Positions 43,728-51,720 of a DNA stretch of 64,000 nt are shown here, one piece after another (the stretch's first letter is position 1; the number at the start of each line of letters is the position of its first letter). Below the pieces are notes generated by a model that was given only the letters and a program-made list of their open reading frames with translations, was not told the origin of the DNA and searched no databases. Made by a program: the position numbers and the translations under genes. Source of the DNA: VXNE01 sp965200505 (GTDB taxonomy: Bacteria; Pseudomonadota; Gammaproteobacteria; Pseudomonadales; Azotimanducaceae). The stretch covers positions 1,116,001-1,180,000 of the forward strand of contig OZ241343.1 in NCBI GenBank assembly GCA_965200505.1, written 5' to 3'.

Positions 43728-43946
43728 ATGCCATACCCGCACGACCCGAAACTCAAAGGCTTGGCGGCAGCCACGTTCCACAACGTCCGCCATCCGCACG
43801 AAATAGACCATCCCTGCGTGACAGATCCCGAGAGCGGCGAACTCTCCCCGCTGCCTAGCTGGACGATTGAGAAGGCAAGGCTCGGCATCCTGCGCGACAG
43901 CATCGACGTGGAGCGCCTACCTAAGCCGCGCCGCTTCTTGCGATGA
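43728..43946 (+). CDS. Small YPHDPKL-family protein, candidate antitoxin
   Basis: This 72-residue product starts MPYPHDPKLKGLAAATFHNV and ends with a basic tail (IDVERLPKPRRFLR). I do not recognise a named family. Its last codon overlaps the start of the next gene (ATGA), which encodes a PIN-like nuclease, so it has the position and size of an antitoxin. A second gene with the same opening lies at 49180-49428 on the other strand. The start at 43728 is chosen because the shared block begins at that methionine; no clear ribosome-binding site precedes it. Confidence 0.6.
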   Translation: MPYPHDPKLKGLAAATFHNVRHPHEIDHPCVTDPESGELSPLPSWTIEKARLGILRDSIDVERLPKPRRFLR

Positions 43947-44785
43947 CGAGACCGGGGCTGGCGTTCGACACCAACCTCTTGAGCCAGCCGCTGACGCGAC
44001 GGCTGATGCTGTTGTGGATGGAACTGTCTGGCCTTACAGTGGTCGTGTTGCCCACGGTCAAGAAGGAGCTGACGTTCAAGCGCGAGCACCCCACGAGAGA
44101 GCAGCGTCTTTTGGACGACTTGTATGAGAGCCAGTGGGAAGCGTCTTGGCGCAGACCGGAGTCACCATACAGGCTGGTGGGTCTCACGGAAGATCAAAAG
44201 GAACTGGCGGGCGAGATGCTGAGCTCCTTCACCCTGCGCTGCTTCCCCAAGACGCCCTCCAAGGAACGCATCGCCCGCCTGCCAGACGCAAATATCTTGG
44301 CCGAAGCCATTGCCGCCGGCGTGGACATGGTTGTCACGAACAACATGGGGTCCATCGACCACACCGAAGTGAACGCGCTTGTCCGAGCAGTGTTCGGCTC
44401 AAACGAGAACATCATCGCCAGCGCCGACGACGCCCTGCTGACGACGCACGTCGGCGGGGAAGGATCGAGACACCTGCTGACCATGTTTATGGCCTCGTCA
44501 TGGCCCGATGCGGGGCACCGCTCGATGTCCATGGCGGATTGCCATGAGCACTTGGTCAAATGCACTGACGGCTTGGCAACCGGCGCCGCAATGCCGAACT
44601 GCGCCGTCAAGATGACGAACGCCTTCAACGTGGACGAGAACCTAGAGGCCGTAATCTCGAACGCTCAAGCCCTGGCGCAAGATTCCGTCGCACTACGACA
44701 CGATAACGACCGCGCCGAGGCGATACGCTCCGGCCGCGCTCGCATCAAGGATGAGAGCCGAAGCCTCGCGCAGCGAGCCGGATAA
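43943..44785 (+). CDS. PIN-like nuclease, candidate toxin
   Basis: The 280-residue protein opens GLAFDTNLLSQPLTRRLML, with the PIN aspartate at about residue 9. It continues with VVVLPTVKKELTFKREHP (acidic residue about 41), RIARLPDANILAEAIAAG (acidic about 113) and DMVVTNNMGSID, where the usual last aspartate is Asn or shifted. About 120 residues beyond the PIN core are unassigned. It is longer than VapC toxins and may belong to the larger PIN_3/PIN_16-type group. It is coupled to the YPHDPKL gene. Nuclease activity is inferred. Confidence 0.65.
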   Translation: MTRPGLAFDTNLLSQPLTRRLMLLWMELSGLTVVVLPTVKKELTFKREHPTREQRLLDDLYESQWEASWRRPESPYRLVGLTEDQKELAGEMLSSFTLRCFPKTPSKERIARLPDANILAEAIAAGVDMVVTNNMGSIDHTEVNALVRAVFGSNENIIASADDALLTTHVGGEGSRHLLTMFMASSWPDAGHRSMSMADCHEHLVKCTDGLATGAAMPNCAVKMTNAFNVDENLEAVISNAQALAQDSVALRHDNDRAEAIRSGRARIKDESRSLAQRAG

Positions 44786-45153
44786 CCGCTGTGGATGATG
44801 GCCGGTGTCCCTGACCGCCACACTCGGTAGAGTGTGACTCCCCTTAGTCGAACCAAGTGCTGCCAAATTCATAGGTTCCGGCAAGTGGAAACAGCGGTAG
44901 CTGGCCATCGCTGCGTTTGCAAAGCCTTGTCCTTGGGACTATCGATTCGACTCGGCAAACACGACGAGCAGCTTGCCTCCCCAACTCAATGAAACGGTCT
45001 GACAATCGATTGAGGGCGGCTCGCGAAGGGGGGCACGGCGCACAGATCCTGTGGATGTTGTCGTACGCAAACACGGGCACGAACGACTGGCTTGCGAGTG
45101 GCCCGTGAGCCTACAGTCCCTCATGCCCTTGATTGGCGAGCTGGGAGCCCGCG
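44786..45153. other. Intergenic stretch without a supported gene
   Basis: A minus-strand frame of 78 codons (44844-45080) exists, with no ribosome-binding site or known relatives. Nothing else is recognised. The promoter of the HEPN gene that follows should lie here, but no convincing -35/-10 pair was picked. Confidence 0.5.
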
Positions 45154-45615
45154 TTGAAGCCAATCGACTTGCTGGAGGCCGCCCGTGGCCTCACGGAACT
45201 CAGCCCGCGGCGGCCCTCCCAAGCGAACCTCCGCCGGGCCGTCAGCACCGCGTACTACGCGATGTTCCACTGCCTGGCCGCCTGCGCGGCCAACTCGCTC
45301 AACGGCCGCGCCCGCGACGCGGCATGGCATCAGACGTACCGCGCCCTTGAACACGGCAAGGCAAGGACAGCATGCGAGGACAAGCCGGCACTGGCCGCGT
45401 TTCCGCCGGAAGTGCGCGGCTTCGCCGACACCTTCGCCGCCTTGCAAAAGGCGCGGCAGAGGGCAGACTATGCGCTTGACAGCAGGTACGAGAAAGCGGA
45501 CGTACAGGGGGTGATCGACAGGGTCGAAGACGCCATCGCCGCGTTCGAGCAAGTCGATGCGGGGCATCGCCGCGCCTTCGCTGTGCATGTGCTGTTTAAG
45601 CGGCGACCTTGGTGA
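45154..45615 (+). CDS. HEPN-domain protein, candidate toxin
   Basis: The start is taken as TTG at 45154 because GGGAG stands 8 nt upstream and the family-like LKPIDLLEAARGL begins there; TTG at 45133 is an alternative. The 153-residue product has the HEPN opening RRAVSTAYYAMFHCLAACAA (about 30-49) and a second helix ALQKARQRADYALDSRYEKA (about 107-126). The R-x4-H motif is not clear, so it may be a non-catalytic HEPN. It is followed after 22 nt by a small acidic protein. The arrangement is like a HEPN toxin with a partner, but the partner is not a MNT nucleotidyltransferase. Confidence 0.6.
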   Translation: MKPIDLLEAARGLTELSPRRPSQANLRRAVSTAYYAMFHCLAACAANSLNGRARDAAWHQTYRALEHGKARTACEDKPALAAFPPEVRGFADTFAALQKARQRADYALDSRYEKADVQGVIDRVEDAIAAFEQVDAGHRRAFAVHVLFKRRPW

Positions 45616-45637
45616 CCACCACGGCAGGGAGTGTGGG

Positions 45638-45943
45638 ATGACCGAACAGGAGATACGGGAGATCGCTGAGGCGGCCTTCAAGGACAAGTTCCCCAATGTC
45701 GAGCTCGACCGGGTGAACGTTTGGCCGGGCGTCGGCTTCGAGGACGATTCCCCCGTCGTTGACATCAGCTTCATCTACGAAGGCGAGTACGAACAGTTGA
45801 ACGGCCGCGGGCTGGTGGCGGTGCATACGGAGATTGTTGACAAGGCGTATCGCGCCGTGGAGGACGACCTCGGGTTCCCCTGCGTCCACTTCTACTCCAA
45901 GCCCGAACTGAAGCGTGGGCGCCGGGACTTAGCGACGGTGTGA
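45638..45943 (+). CDS. Small acidic protein, partner of the HEPN gene
   Basis: The 101-residue product starts at ATG 45638 (TEQEIREIAEAAFKDKFPNV), with a beta-rich middle (DRVNVWPGVGFEDDSPVVDI) and a net acidic composition. I do not recognise a family. It lies 22 nt after the HEPN gene with GGGA upstream, so the two are likely one transcript. Its size and charge would suit an antitoxin or binding partner, which is only a contextual inference. Confidence 0.55.
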   Translation: MTEQEIREIAEAAFKDKFPNVELDRVNVWPGVGFEDDSPVVDISFIYEGEYEQLNGRGLVAVHTEIVDKAYRAVEDDLGFPCVHFYSKPELKRGRRDLATV

Positions 45944-46231
45944 CGCCAAGCGCGGGGCCGCTCTGTTCTGATTCCACTGCTCGGCGCGGAAGAGAGAGCG
46001 GCTTGCTGGGTGGCTGATTTTGGGCTGTTCCTTCAACGCCATGCACCGAACCCGGGGCGCACGATGGCACAGCACCCGGTGGGCGGGCGTCCGTCTCGAA
46101 GCACGGCCGAGCCAAGCCGCCGAGTGCCCCAAGCGCCTTTTGGTGGCGCTGGCCGCTTTCCGCTAAACTCGCCGGCGTGATATGGGTGCCAAGCCCAGCG
46201 GGGCGTGGCGTGGGATGAAGAAGGTTGTCAG

Positions 46232-47197
46232 GTGAACCGTGCGGCGTTGAATGGCTCTCAAGCCGCTCCGACGAGCGAGCTGCCGGACATTGCCCGGCGG
46301 GGTGTGCGGGATCGTGCCGCCACGCTGGACTGGGTGGGCATGAGCAGCATCCGCCGCCCGCTCAAAATCCGCGACGGGGCGGCCATCCACGACGTGCAGG
46401 CGCAGGTGCAGCTCTACGTGGACTTGGGCGATGCGGACGCGCGCGGCATCCACATGTCCCGCTTGTACCTCATCCTGGACGAACACGCGGACACGCGCCC
46501 CCTCTCCGTGCCGGGGCTGAAGCTCCTGCTCGCCTCGATGTTGGAATCTCACCGGGAGCTTTCGGGGCGCGCCTTCGTGCAGTTCGACTTCGATTACCAC
46601 CTGCGGCGCAAGGCCCTCGTCAGCGACCACTCGGGCTGGAACGCCTACCCCGCCTCCATCAAGGGTACGCGGGTGGCTGGCGAGACGCAGGTGGAGCTCG
46701 CTCTAGGCATCTTCTACTCCAGCACCTGCCCCTGTTCCGCGGCGCTGGCGCAGCAGTTGGCGCAGCAGCGCTTCGAGCGGGATTTCGGCGCCACCGGAAC
46801 GGCCCGGGTGGAGGACGTGCAGGCGTGGCTCGGCACCGACGATGGCTTGGCCGGCACACCCCACAGCCAGCGCAGCATCGCCCGCCTGTTGGTGAAGCTG
46901 GACCACACCCAAGAACACTTCCCACTGACCGACCTCATCGACCGGGTGGAGGGAGCGCTGCAAACGCCGGTGCAAACCGCGGTGAAGCGCGAGGACGAAC
47001 AAGAGTTCGCCCGCTTGAACGCCGAGAACCTGATGTTCTGCGAAGACGCTGGCCGTCGCGTGAAGGCCGCGTTGGGTGCGGACCCGCGCCTAGTGGACTT
47101 CTGGGTGCGCGTGGAGCACCACGAGAGCCTCCACGCCCACAACGCCGTGGCTGTCTTCACCAAGGGCGAGCCCGACGGTTACTTGCCAGTGCCTTAG
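46232..47197 (+). CDS. folE2: GTP cyclohydrolase FolE2
   Basis: FolE2 (type IB) makes dihydroneopterin triphosphate from GTP and replaces the zinc-dependent FolE. The protein has the conserved DWVGMSSIRRPLKI, an Ala/Leu helix, and FYSSTCPCSAALAQQLAQQR with the active-site Cys. It also has GTPHSQRSIARLLV and LTDLIDRVEGAL. GTG at 46232 is chosen because AAGAAGG precedes it, giving 321 residues; GTG at 46205 would add 9 residues. In other bacteria FolE2 is repressed by Zur when zinc is plentiful; no Zur box was seen here. The gene stands alone. Confidence 0.93.
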   Translation: MNRAALNGSQAAPTSELPDIARRGVRDRAATLDWVGMSSIRRPLKIRDGAAIHDVQAQVQLYVDLGDADARGIHMSRLYLILDEHADTRPLSVPGLKLLLASMLESHRELSGRAFVQFDFDYHLRRKALVSDHSGWNAYPASIKGTRVAGETQVELALGIFYSSTCPCSAALAQQLAQQRFERDFGATGTARVEDVQAWLGTDDGLAGTPHSQRSIARLLVKLDHTQEHFPLTDLIDRVEGALQTPVQTAVKREDEQEFARLNAENLMFCEDAGRRVKAALGADPRLVDFWVRVEHHESLHAHNAVAVFTKGEPDGYLPVP

Positions 47198-47201
47198 CTG
47201 T

Positions 47202-47222
47202 TGAAAGCCATGACGGCTTTCA
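47202..47222 (+). terminator. Hairpin after folE2
   Basis: TGAAAGCC and GGCTTTCA form a perfect 8-bp stem with a 5-nt loop, 4 nt after the folE2 stop. There is no U-tract, so an intrinsic terminator is unsure; it may be an RNA-stabilising end. Confidence 0.35.
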
Positions 47223-47337
47223 GAGAACGGCGTAGCCCAAGCCAAGCATCGAGCGACAACGCCCGAGGCGTGATCGAAACGCTGACGTGGCGGGCGGGCG
47301 GCCGGCAGGCGCGAGCGAGCCGCGTGTTGCCCCGGCG

Positions 47338-47745
47338 CTAATCCACCCGCGCTTGGGCCGTGCCCTTCAACACCTCTTGGCCGTCTTGATTGACGGTGGT
47401 GACTTCCAAGTCCACCAAGCCATCGTGGATGGCGGCCACCGTGGCGGTGGCGTCCAGCGTGTCGCCGGGCCACACTTGGCTGGTGAAGCGAACGCCGTAC
47501 TCGGTGAGGCGCCCGTCGCCGACGTAGTTCGTCAACATTCGCCCGGTCATGCCCATGGTGAGCATGCCGTGGGCAAACACCGTCGGGTAGCCGGCCACTT
47601 CCTTGGTGAACAGCTCGTCCGTGTGGACTGGGTTGTAATCGCCGGACGCGCCGGCGTACTGAACGATTTGGGTGCGCTTCAGATCTTCCACCAAGCGCTC
47701 GGTGTGCTTGTCGCCAACCTTGAGATTGGCTGCCTTCAATGCCAT
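47338..47745 (-). CDS. MaoC-family hydratase/dehydratase
   Basis: The 135-residue hot-dog fold protein has the MaoC signature YNPVHTDELFTKEVAGYPTV (about 55-74; the Asp-x5-His comes just before) and FAHGMLTMGMTGRMLTNYVG. These hydratases act on enoyl-CoA or on an acyl-carrier-bound substrate. The gene follows a related MaoC-N-like gene after 40 nt on the same strand and the enoyl-CoA hydratase gene further upstream, suggesting one fatty-acid or side-chain degradation operon. Two-subunit dehydratases (HadAB-like) often have this layout. Confidence 0.85.
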   Translation of the reverse strand: MALKAANLKVGDKHTERLVEDLKRTQIVQYAGASGDYNPVHTDELFTKEVAGYPTVFAHGMLTMGMTGRMLTNYVGDGRLTEYGVRFTSQVWPGDTLDATATVAAIHDGLVDLEVTTVNQDGQEVLKGTAQARVD

Positions 47746-47785
47746 GTCGTCCTCCTTTAGCCGGGTGCTGCCGCGGAACCGGCCC

Positions 47786-48280
47786 TCAGCCTTGGTCCAC
47801 CGGCCGCTCGGTGCGCACGCCCACGCCCGTGGCCGTGACCACCAACTCGCCGTTCTCGTCCCGGTACTCCGTCACGGTTTCGGAGAACACCAGCTTGCCG
47901 GAACGACGGCCCTGCTTCTCCCAAGTCTTGCCGGGCTTGGTGGTGGCGGTGAGCACGTCCCCCACCTTGGGATGCCGGTGATAGACGTAGCGCTGCTCCG
48001 CATGCAGCCCGCCGCCGCCACCACCGCCGCCGGAGCCTTCGCGCTTCACGCCGGTGGGCGACCCGCCGGAGCCGAACCACGGCTCGCCGACCTTCGGGCG
48101 CAGGAAATAGTCTGGGTCGAACTGCGCACTTGCCTGCACGAACGTTGGCGGCGCCACCACCCCGCCACACTCGGTGCCGGCGGCGTAGTCCGCGTCGTAG
48201 TAAATCTGGTTGTCGTCGCCCACGGAGCGGGCGAACATCATCACATGCCCCGCTTCCACCGGGAACTTGCCCACGGCCAT
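47786..48280 (-). CDS. MaoC-N-like dehydratase subunit
   Basis: The start is ATG 48280, preceded by a GAGGAGGGGGAG ribosome-binding site, giving 164 residues. It has the N-terminal dehydratase hot-dog motif MMFARSVGDDNQIYYDADYA and GTECGGVVAPPTFV, followed by a glycine-rich loop (8 consecutive Gly) not typical of the family. It probably forms a heterodimer with the MaoC-family gene just downstream, the latter providing the catalytic Asp/His. The glycine tract may be a flexible linker or a repeat expansion. Confidence 0.8.
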   Translation of the reverse strand: MAVGKFPVEAGHVMMFARSVGDDNQIYYDADYAAGTECGGVVAPPTFVQASAQFDPDYFLRPKVGEPWFGSGGSPTGVKREGSGGGGGGGGLHAEQRYVYHRHPKVGDVLTATTKPGKTWEKQGRRSGKLVFSETVTEYRDENGELVVTATGVGVRTERPVDQG

Positions 48281-48392
48281 CACTCCCCCTCCTCGTTGTC
48301 GTCTTGCGTCTTCTCTCGTGGTGCGCTCGCTGCTTGCCCCAGCGCGTGAATCGGGCTTGGGCGCAGATGCACCACGCCGTAATTTACCAGAC

Positions 48393-49190
48393 TCAGCGGC
48401 CTTTGAAAGCGGGATCGCGCTTCTCAAGGAAGGCGGCGATGCCCTCGGCCTTGTCTTCCGTCTGCACCAAAGCGCCTTGGGCGTACTTCTCCAGCATCAG
48501 GGCGCCGGCCAAGCTCGCTTCCATGCCGAAGTTCACCATCGCCTTCATGGTGCGCGGCACGAACGGCGCGAACCCGGCGATGCGCTCGGCGATGCTGCGG
48601 GCTTCGGGGATGAGCCGTTCTGGTTCCACGAGACGGGTGACGAGGCCGATGGCGAGGGCCCGCTCGGCATCGATGGGTTCGCCCATCAGCATCATCTCCA
48701 TCGCCCAGCCGCGGCCGACGAGGCGCGGCAACCGCGCGGTGGCACCGCCGCCTGGAATGATGCCGAGCTTGCCTTCCGGCGTGGCGAAGCGTGAGCGCGG
48801 CGTGGCGATGCGCAAGTCGCACCCCAAGGCGACTTCGAGGCCACCGCCCATGCAGATGCCGTCGATGGCGGCGATGGTGGGCTTCGGTGTGCGCTCCAAT
48901 TGATCCGCAAGCCCTTGCACGATGGGCTCCAACGCCTTCTTGAAGTCCCGCTCGACCACTTCGGCCAAGTCTGAGCCGGAAGCGAACGCCCGCCCCCCGG
49001 CGCCGGTGATGACGATGGCGGCGATGGCGTCGTCCGCCGCCGCCTTGCGGACGGCTTGGTGCAGGGATTCAAGGGTCGCCAACGCGATGGCGTTGTGTTT
49101 GTCCGGGCGGTTGATGGTGATGAGCGCCATCGGCCCGTCGATGGCGTAGGTGATGTCCTTGAACCCCGGCGCGGTCACGTCATCGTTCAT
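48393..49190 (-). CDS. Enoyl-CoA hydratase/isomerase family protein
   Basis: The 265-residue crotonase-fold protein has the oxyanion-hole motif FASGSDLAEVVERDF (about 68) and GGGLEVALGCDLRIATPRSR (about 112-131). The glutamate in ATPEGKLGIIPGGGATARLP is at the second catalytic position. It may hydrate enoyl-CoA or catalyse another crotonase reaction. Its start overlaps by 11 nt the end of the upstream YPHDPKL gene, and MaoC-type genes follow on the same strand, indicating a shared metabolic unit. Confidence 0.88.
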   Translation of the reverse strand: MNDDVTAPGFKDITYAIDGPMALITINRPDKHNAIALATLESLHQAVRKAAADDAIAAIVITGAGGRAFASGSDLAEVVERDFKKALEPIVQGLADQLERTPKPTIAAIDGICMGGGLEVALGCDLRIATPRSRFATPEGKLGIIPGGGATARLPRLVGRGWAMEMMLMGEPIDAERALAIGLVTRLVEPERLIPEARSIAERIAGFAPFVPRTMKAMVNFGMEASLAGALMLEKYAQGALVQTEDKAEGIAAFLEKRDPAFKGR

Positions 49191-49428
49191 GGCCGGTGGT
49201 TCGATCTTTGTCCTTGGCGCCGAAGGCCGTCTGCGCCGCCCGCGTGATGTTCCCGTCCTTGTTGTTGGCCCGACCGTGCCGGCGATGCCAGTCGCTCACC
49301 TGCATCACCTCTTCGCCATCCGGCACTGCGCAGATGTCGAACTCCCAGCATGGCACGGTGTTGCGGAATGTGACCGCGGCCAATCCCCTCAGCTTGGGAT
49401 CGTGCGGATAGCCCATCGTCCGTTTCAT
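49180..49428 (-). CDS. Second YPHDPKL-family small protein
   Basis: This 82-residue product (start 49428) reads MKRTMGYPHDPKLRGLAAVT then FRNTVPCWEFDI. The block YPHDPKL-x-GLAA-x-TF-x-N matches the protein at 43728-43946 almost residue for residue. Beyond it the two differ. Unlike the first copy, no PIN gene adjoins it; it overlaps the enoyl-CoA hydratase start by 11 nt. The family function is unknown; orphan antitoxin is one reading. Confidence 0.55.
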   Translation of the reverse strand: MKRTMGYPHDPKLRGLAAVTFRNTVPCWEFDICAVPDGEEVMQVSDWHRRHGRANNKDGNITRAAQTAFGAKDKDRTTGHER

Positions 49429-49589
49429 CGAGTGTGTGTTGCCGGTGAGCATACACGAACGGTGGCGCCGTGCTTGCCGAATCGTCCCTTGGAAGTGTGC
49501 CGAATCATCCCCTGAAGACGTGCCGAATCATCCCCTAACGCCCGGAGAGCCAGCAGTTACGAGCCTGTCGCGAAAGCGCCAAATGCCCC

Positions 49590-50444
49590 TCACAAGCGCT
49601 GCGCTCGGCGCAGGGTTTCTTGGTAGAAGCTCTGCACCAGCGGGCGCGAGAACATGGACTTGCGGGCCACGAACCGCACCGGGCGGTTCAGCCCTTCGGC
49701 ACCGAGGTCGATGACGGTTGCCGGTTCAACGCCGAGGGTGCGGGCCACGCCGGCCGGGGCGAGGCCGTGGCCAAACCCCGCCAGCGCCATCTGCGCCACG
49801 GCGAAGAAGGATTCCAAAGACGCCCGCCGTTTGATGTGCAGGCGCCGCATGTCTTCCTCGATGGAGGCCCAAGCGCCGGAGCGGGACTCGATGGTGATGA
49901 CGTCCAACGGCTCGCCCGGCGCGTAGTCCAGCGGCGCCAATGCGGATGGGATGACGACCATCGGCTCCAAGCGCAGGAGCTCGCTCTGCAAGTCTGTGTC
50001 CGCATCCGCGGAGCCGGTGCAGACGCCGATCATGTATTCGCCGGAACGGATGCGATCCAGCACCACCGGCGAGCGTTGGGCGTGGAAGTCCAACTCCAGC
50101 TCGGGCATGGCGGCGCGCACCCGGGCGAACAGCCCGGAGCCCCAACTGGCGAGAATCGCCTCGGAAACGCCGAGGATGAGCTTGCCCTTGCGCAGGGCGT
50201 TGTCCTCTAGGAACACGCTGCGCATCTCGGAGATGAGCGGCGTCACCTTCTCCACCAACCGCGTGCCTTGGTGGGTGAGGGCCACGCGTCGCCCCTGACG
50301 CTCGATGAGCTTGCGGCCGTAATAGCGTTCCAGGGCGGCGATGCGCTTGGAAACGGCGCTTTGAGACACCTTCAGCACGGTGCTCGTCTCCATCATCGTG
50401 CCCGTCTTGGAGAGGGTGATGAGGGTTTCGAGGTTCTCGATCAT
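49590..50444 (-). CDS. LysR-family transcriptional regulator
   Basis: The 284-residue protein has an N-terminal winged HTH (residues 1-60: MIENLETLITLSKTGTMMET, then VLKVSQSAVSKRIAALERYY). A periplasmic-binding-like effector domain follows (about 90-280, ILGVSEAILASWGSGLFARV). It is divergent from the TauE-like gene with 116 nt between, so that transporter is the likely target. The effector cannot be deduced. LysR genes commonly repress themselves and activate the divergent neighbour. Confidence 0.88.
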   Translation of the reverse strand: MIENLETLITLSKTGTMMETSTVLKVSQSAVSKRIAALERYYGRKLIERQGRRVALTHQGTRLVEKVTPLISEMRSVFLEDNALRKGKLILGVSEAILASWGSGLFARVRAAMPELELDFHAQRSPVVLDRIRSGEYMIGVCTGSADADTDLQSELLRLEPMVVIPSALAPLDYAPGEPLDVITIESRSGAWASIEEDMRRLHIKRRASLESFFAVAQMALAGFGHGLAPAGVARTLGVEPATVIDLGAEGLNRPVRFVARKSMFSRPLVQSFYQETLRRAQRL

Positions 50445-50560
50445 CGTTCGGGGACGCTACGTCGGCAGGGGCGATCACTTACCCGTTAGGAAAAGATGCT
50501 ATTCCAATTATTCGCTAGGTTCACCATTCCGGGTGTGCCACACTGCCTCGCAACTCGCAG

Positions 50561-51325
50561 GTGCCACCGTTGATCGCCGCCGCCATCCTCATCGCCGTGT
50601 TCGCCACCGCCGTGCTTTCCGGAGTGCTCGGCATGGCGGGCGGGCTGGTGTTGATGGGTGTGCTGGTGCTGGTTTTGCCGGTGGCCACGGCCATGGCGCT
50701 ACATGGGGTCGCGCAGGCGGCCTCCAATGGCGCTCGATGGGTGTTGCTGCGCCGCCACACGCATTGGCCGATCATGCTGCCTTATGTGGGCGGCGCGACT
50801 GTGGTGGTGGCGTTGTTCGCCGTCGCCCGCTTCGTGCCACCACCGGGCATCGTGCTCATGCTCATCGGCGCTTTCCCGTGGCTCGCCCGCCTGACGCCCG
50901 GCTTGGCCCGCCTAGACGTCACGCGACCGGGCACGGCCTTCGGCTGCGGCGCGGCGGTGACGCTCGCGCAACTGCTGGCCGGCGCTTCCGGGCCGCTGCT
51001 GGACGCCTTCTACCTGAAGTCCTCGCTGACGCGCCATGAGGTGGTGGCGAGCAAGGCATTCACGCAAGCGCTGGGGCACTTGGCGAAGCTCGGCTACTAC
51101 GGGTGGATGATCGACGCGGCGGCTGGGGCCGACACCACCGGTGCTGCCGAACTTGGCCTCTGGCTCATGCTCGGCGTGTGCGGCGCCGCCATCTTGGGCG
51201 CGCGGGTCGGAACGTGGTGGCTGGCCCACATCAACGAGGCCCGCTTCCGCCGCCTCGGCGGCCAAGTCATCCTCGCCTTGGGCGCTGTTTGCTTCGTGAT
51301 GGGGTTGGCGACGGTGGTGGGGTGA
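50561..51325 (+). CDS. TauE/SafE-family membrane transporter
   Basis: The 254-residue product, starting with GTG at 50561, is mostly hydrophobic with about 7-8 membrane helices. It has the family's N-terminal GVLGMAGGLVLMGVLVLVLP and the mid-protein repeat GASGPLLDAFYLKSSLTRHE. TauE/SafE proteins export or import anions such as sulfite, sulfoacetate or small organosulfur compounds. It is divergent from the LysR gene, which probably controls it. The substrate is unknown. Confidence 0.82.
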   Translation: MPPLIAAAILIAVFATAVLSGVLGMAGGLVLMGVLVLVLPVATAMALHGVAQAASNGARWVLLRRHTHWPIMLPYVGGATVVVALFAVARFVPPPGIVLMLIGAFPWLARLTPGLARLDVTRPGTAFGCGAAVTLAQLLAGASGPLLDAFYLKSSLTRHEVVASKAFTQALGHLAKLGYYGWMIDAAAGADTTGAAELGLWLMLGVCGAAILGARVGTWWLAHINEARFRRLGGQVILALGAVCFVMGLATVVG

Positions 51326-51720
51326 TTCGGGCATGGGGTGTGAGACGAATCGTAGGTCAGTGGCCACTCCGGTGCGGCCTATCGGGGCGTTGGCGACAGA
51401 AACGGCACGGCCCAGCCCAGTTTGGAGGCGGTCGACGCGCCGCCGGACTCGCGGACTGAAGGTGTGCGGGTGCCATGACGCTTGACGGTCCGCTGTGGAC
51501 GATGGCTCTCGTGGTGGCTCGGCCGGAGTTTGGCACGGACGCACGTCGGCGGACTGGCCATGCAATGGGACAGGCCAAGACGGCGACGCTGCCGAGGCGA
51601 GCACTTCGCGATGGCACTGACCACGCCGGACTGCATGGCCGAGCCGCCGATCGGACGGCGGCCGAGCTGGCCAGCGACGCGGCCGTTCCACAAGCGCCCC
51701 CTCTATGCCATCATGTCCAC
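51326..51720. other. Intergenic stretch before the restriction-modification pair
   Basis: Open frames exist on both strands. One is in frame with the methyltransferase from 51475 but resembles no methylase and is excluded. A minus-strand frame (51379-51693) has a basic low-complexity product. Nothing is supported. Confidence 0.5.

Noticed and set aside
44844..45080. 78-codon minus-strand frame between the PIN and HEPN genes
   Set aside because: GTG start with no ribosome-binding site and no recognised family.
51475..51720. In-frame extension of the methyltransferase
   Set aside because: No resemblance to methylase sequences and no ribosome-binding site; ATG at 51721 precedes the conserved part directly.
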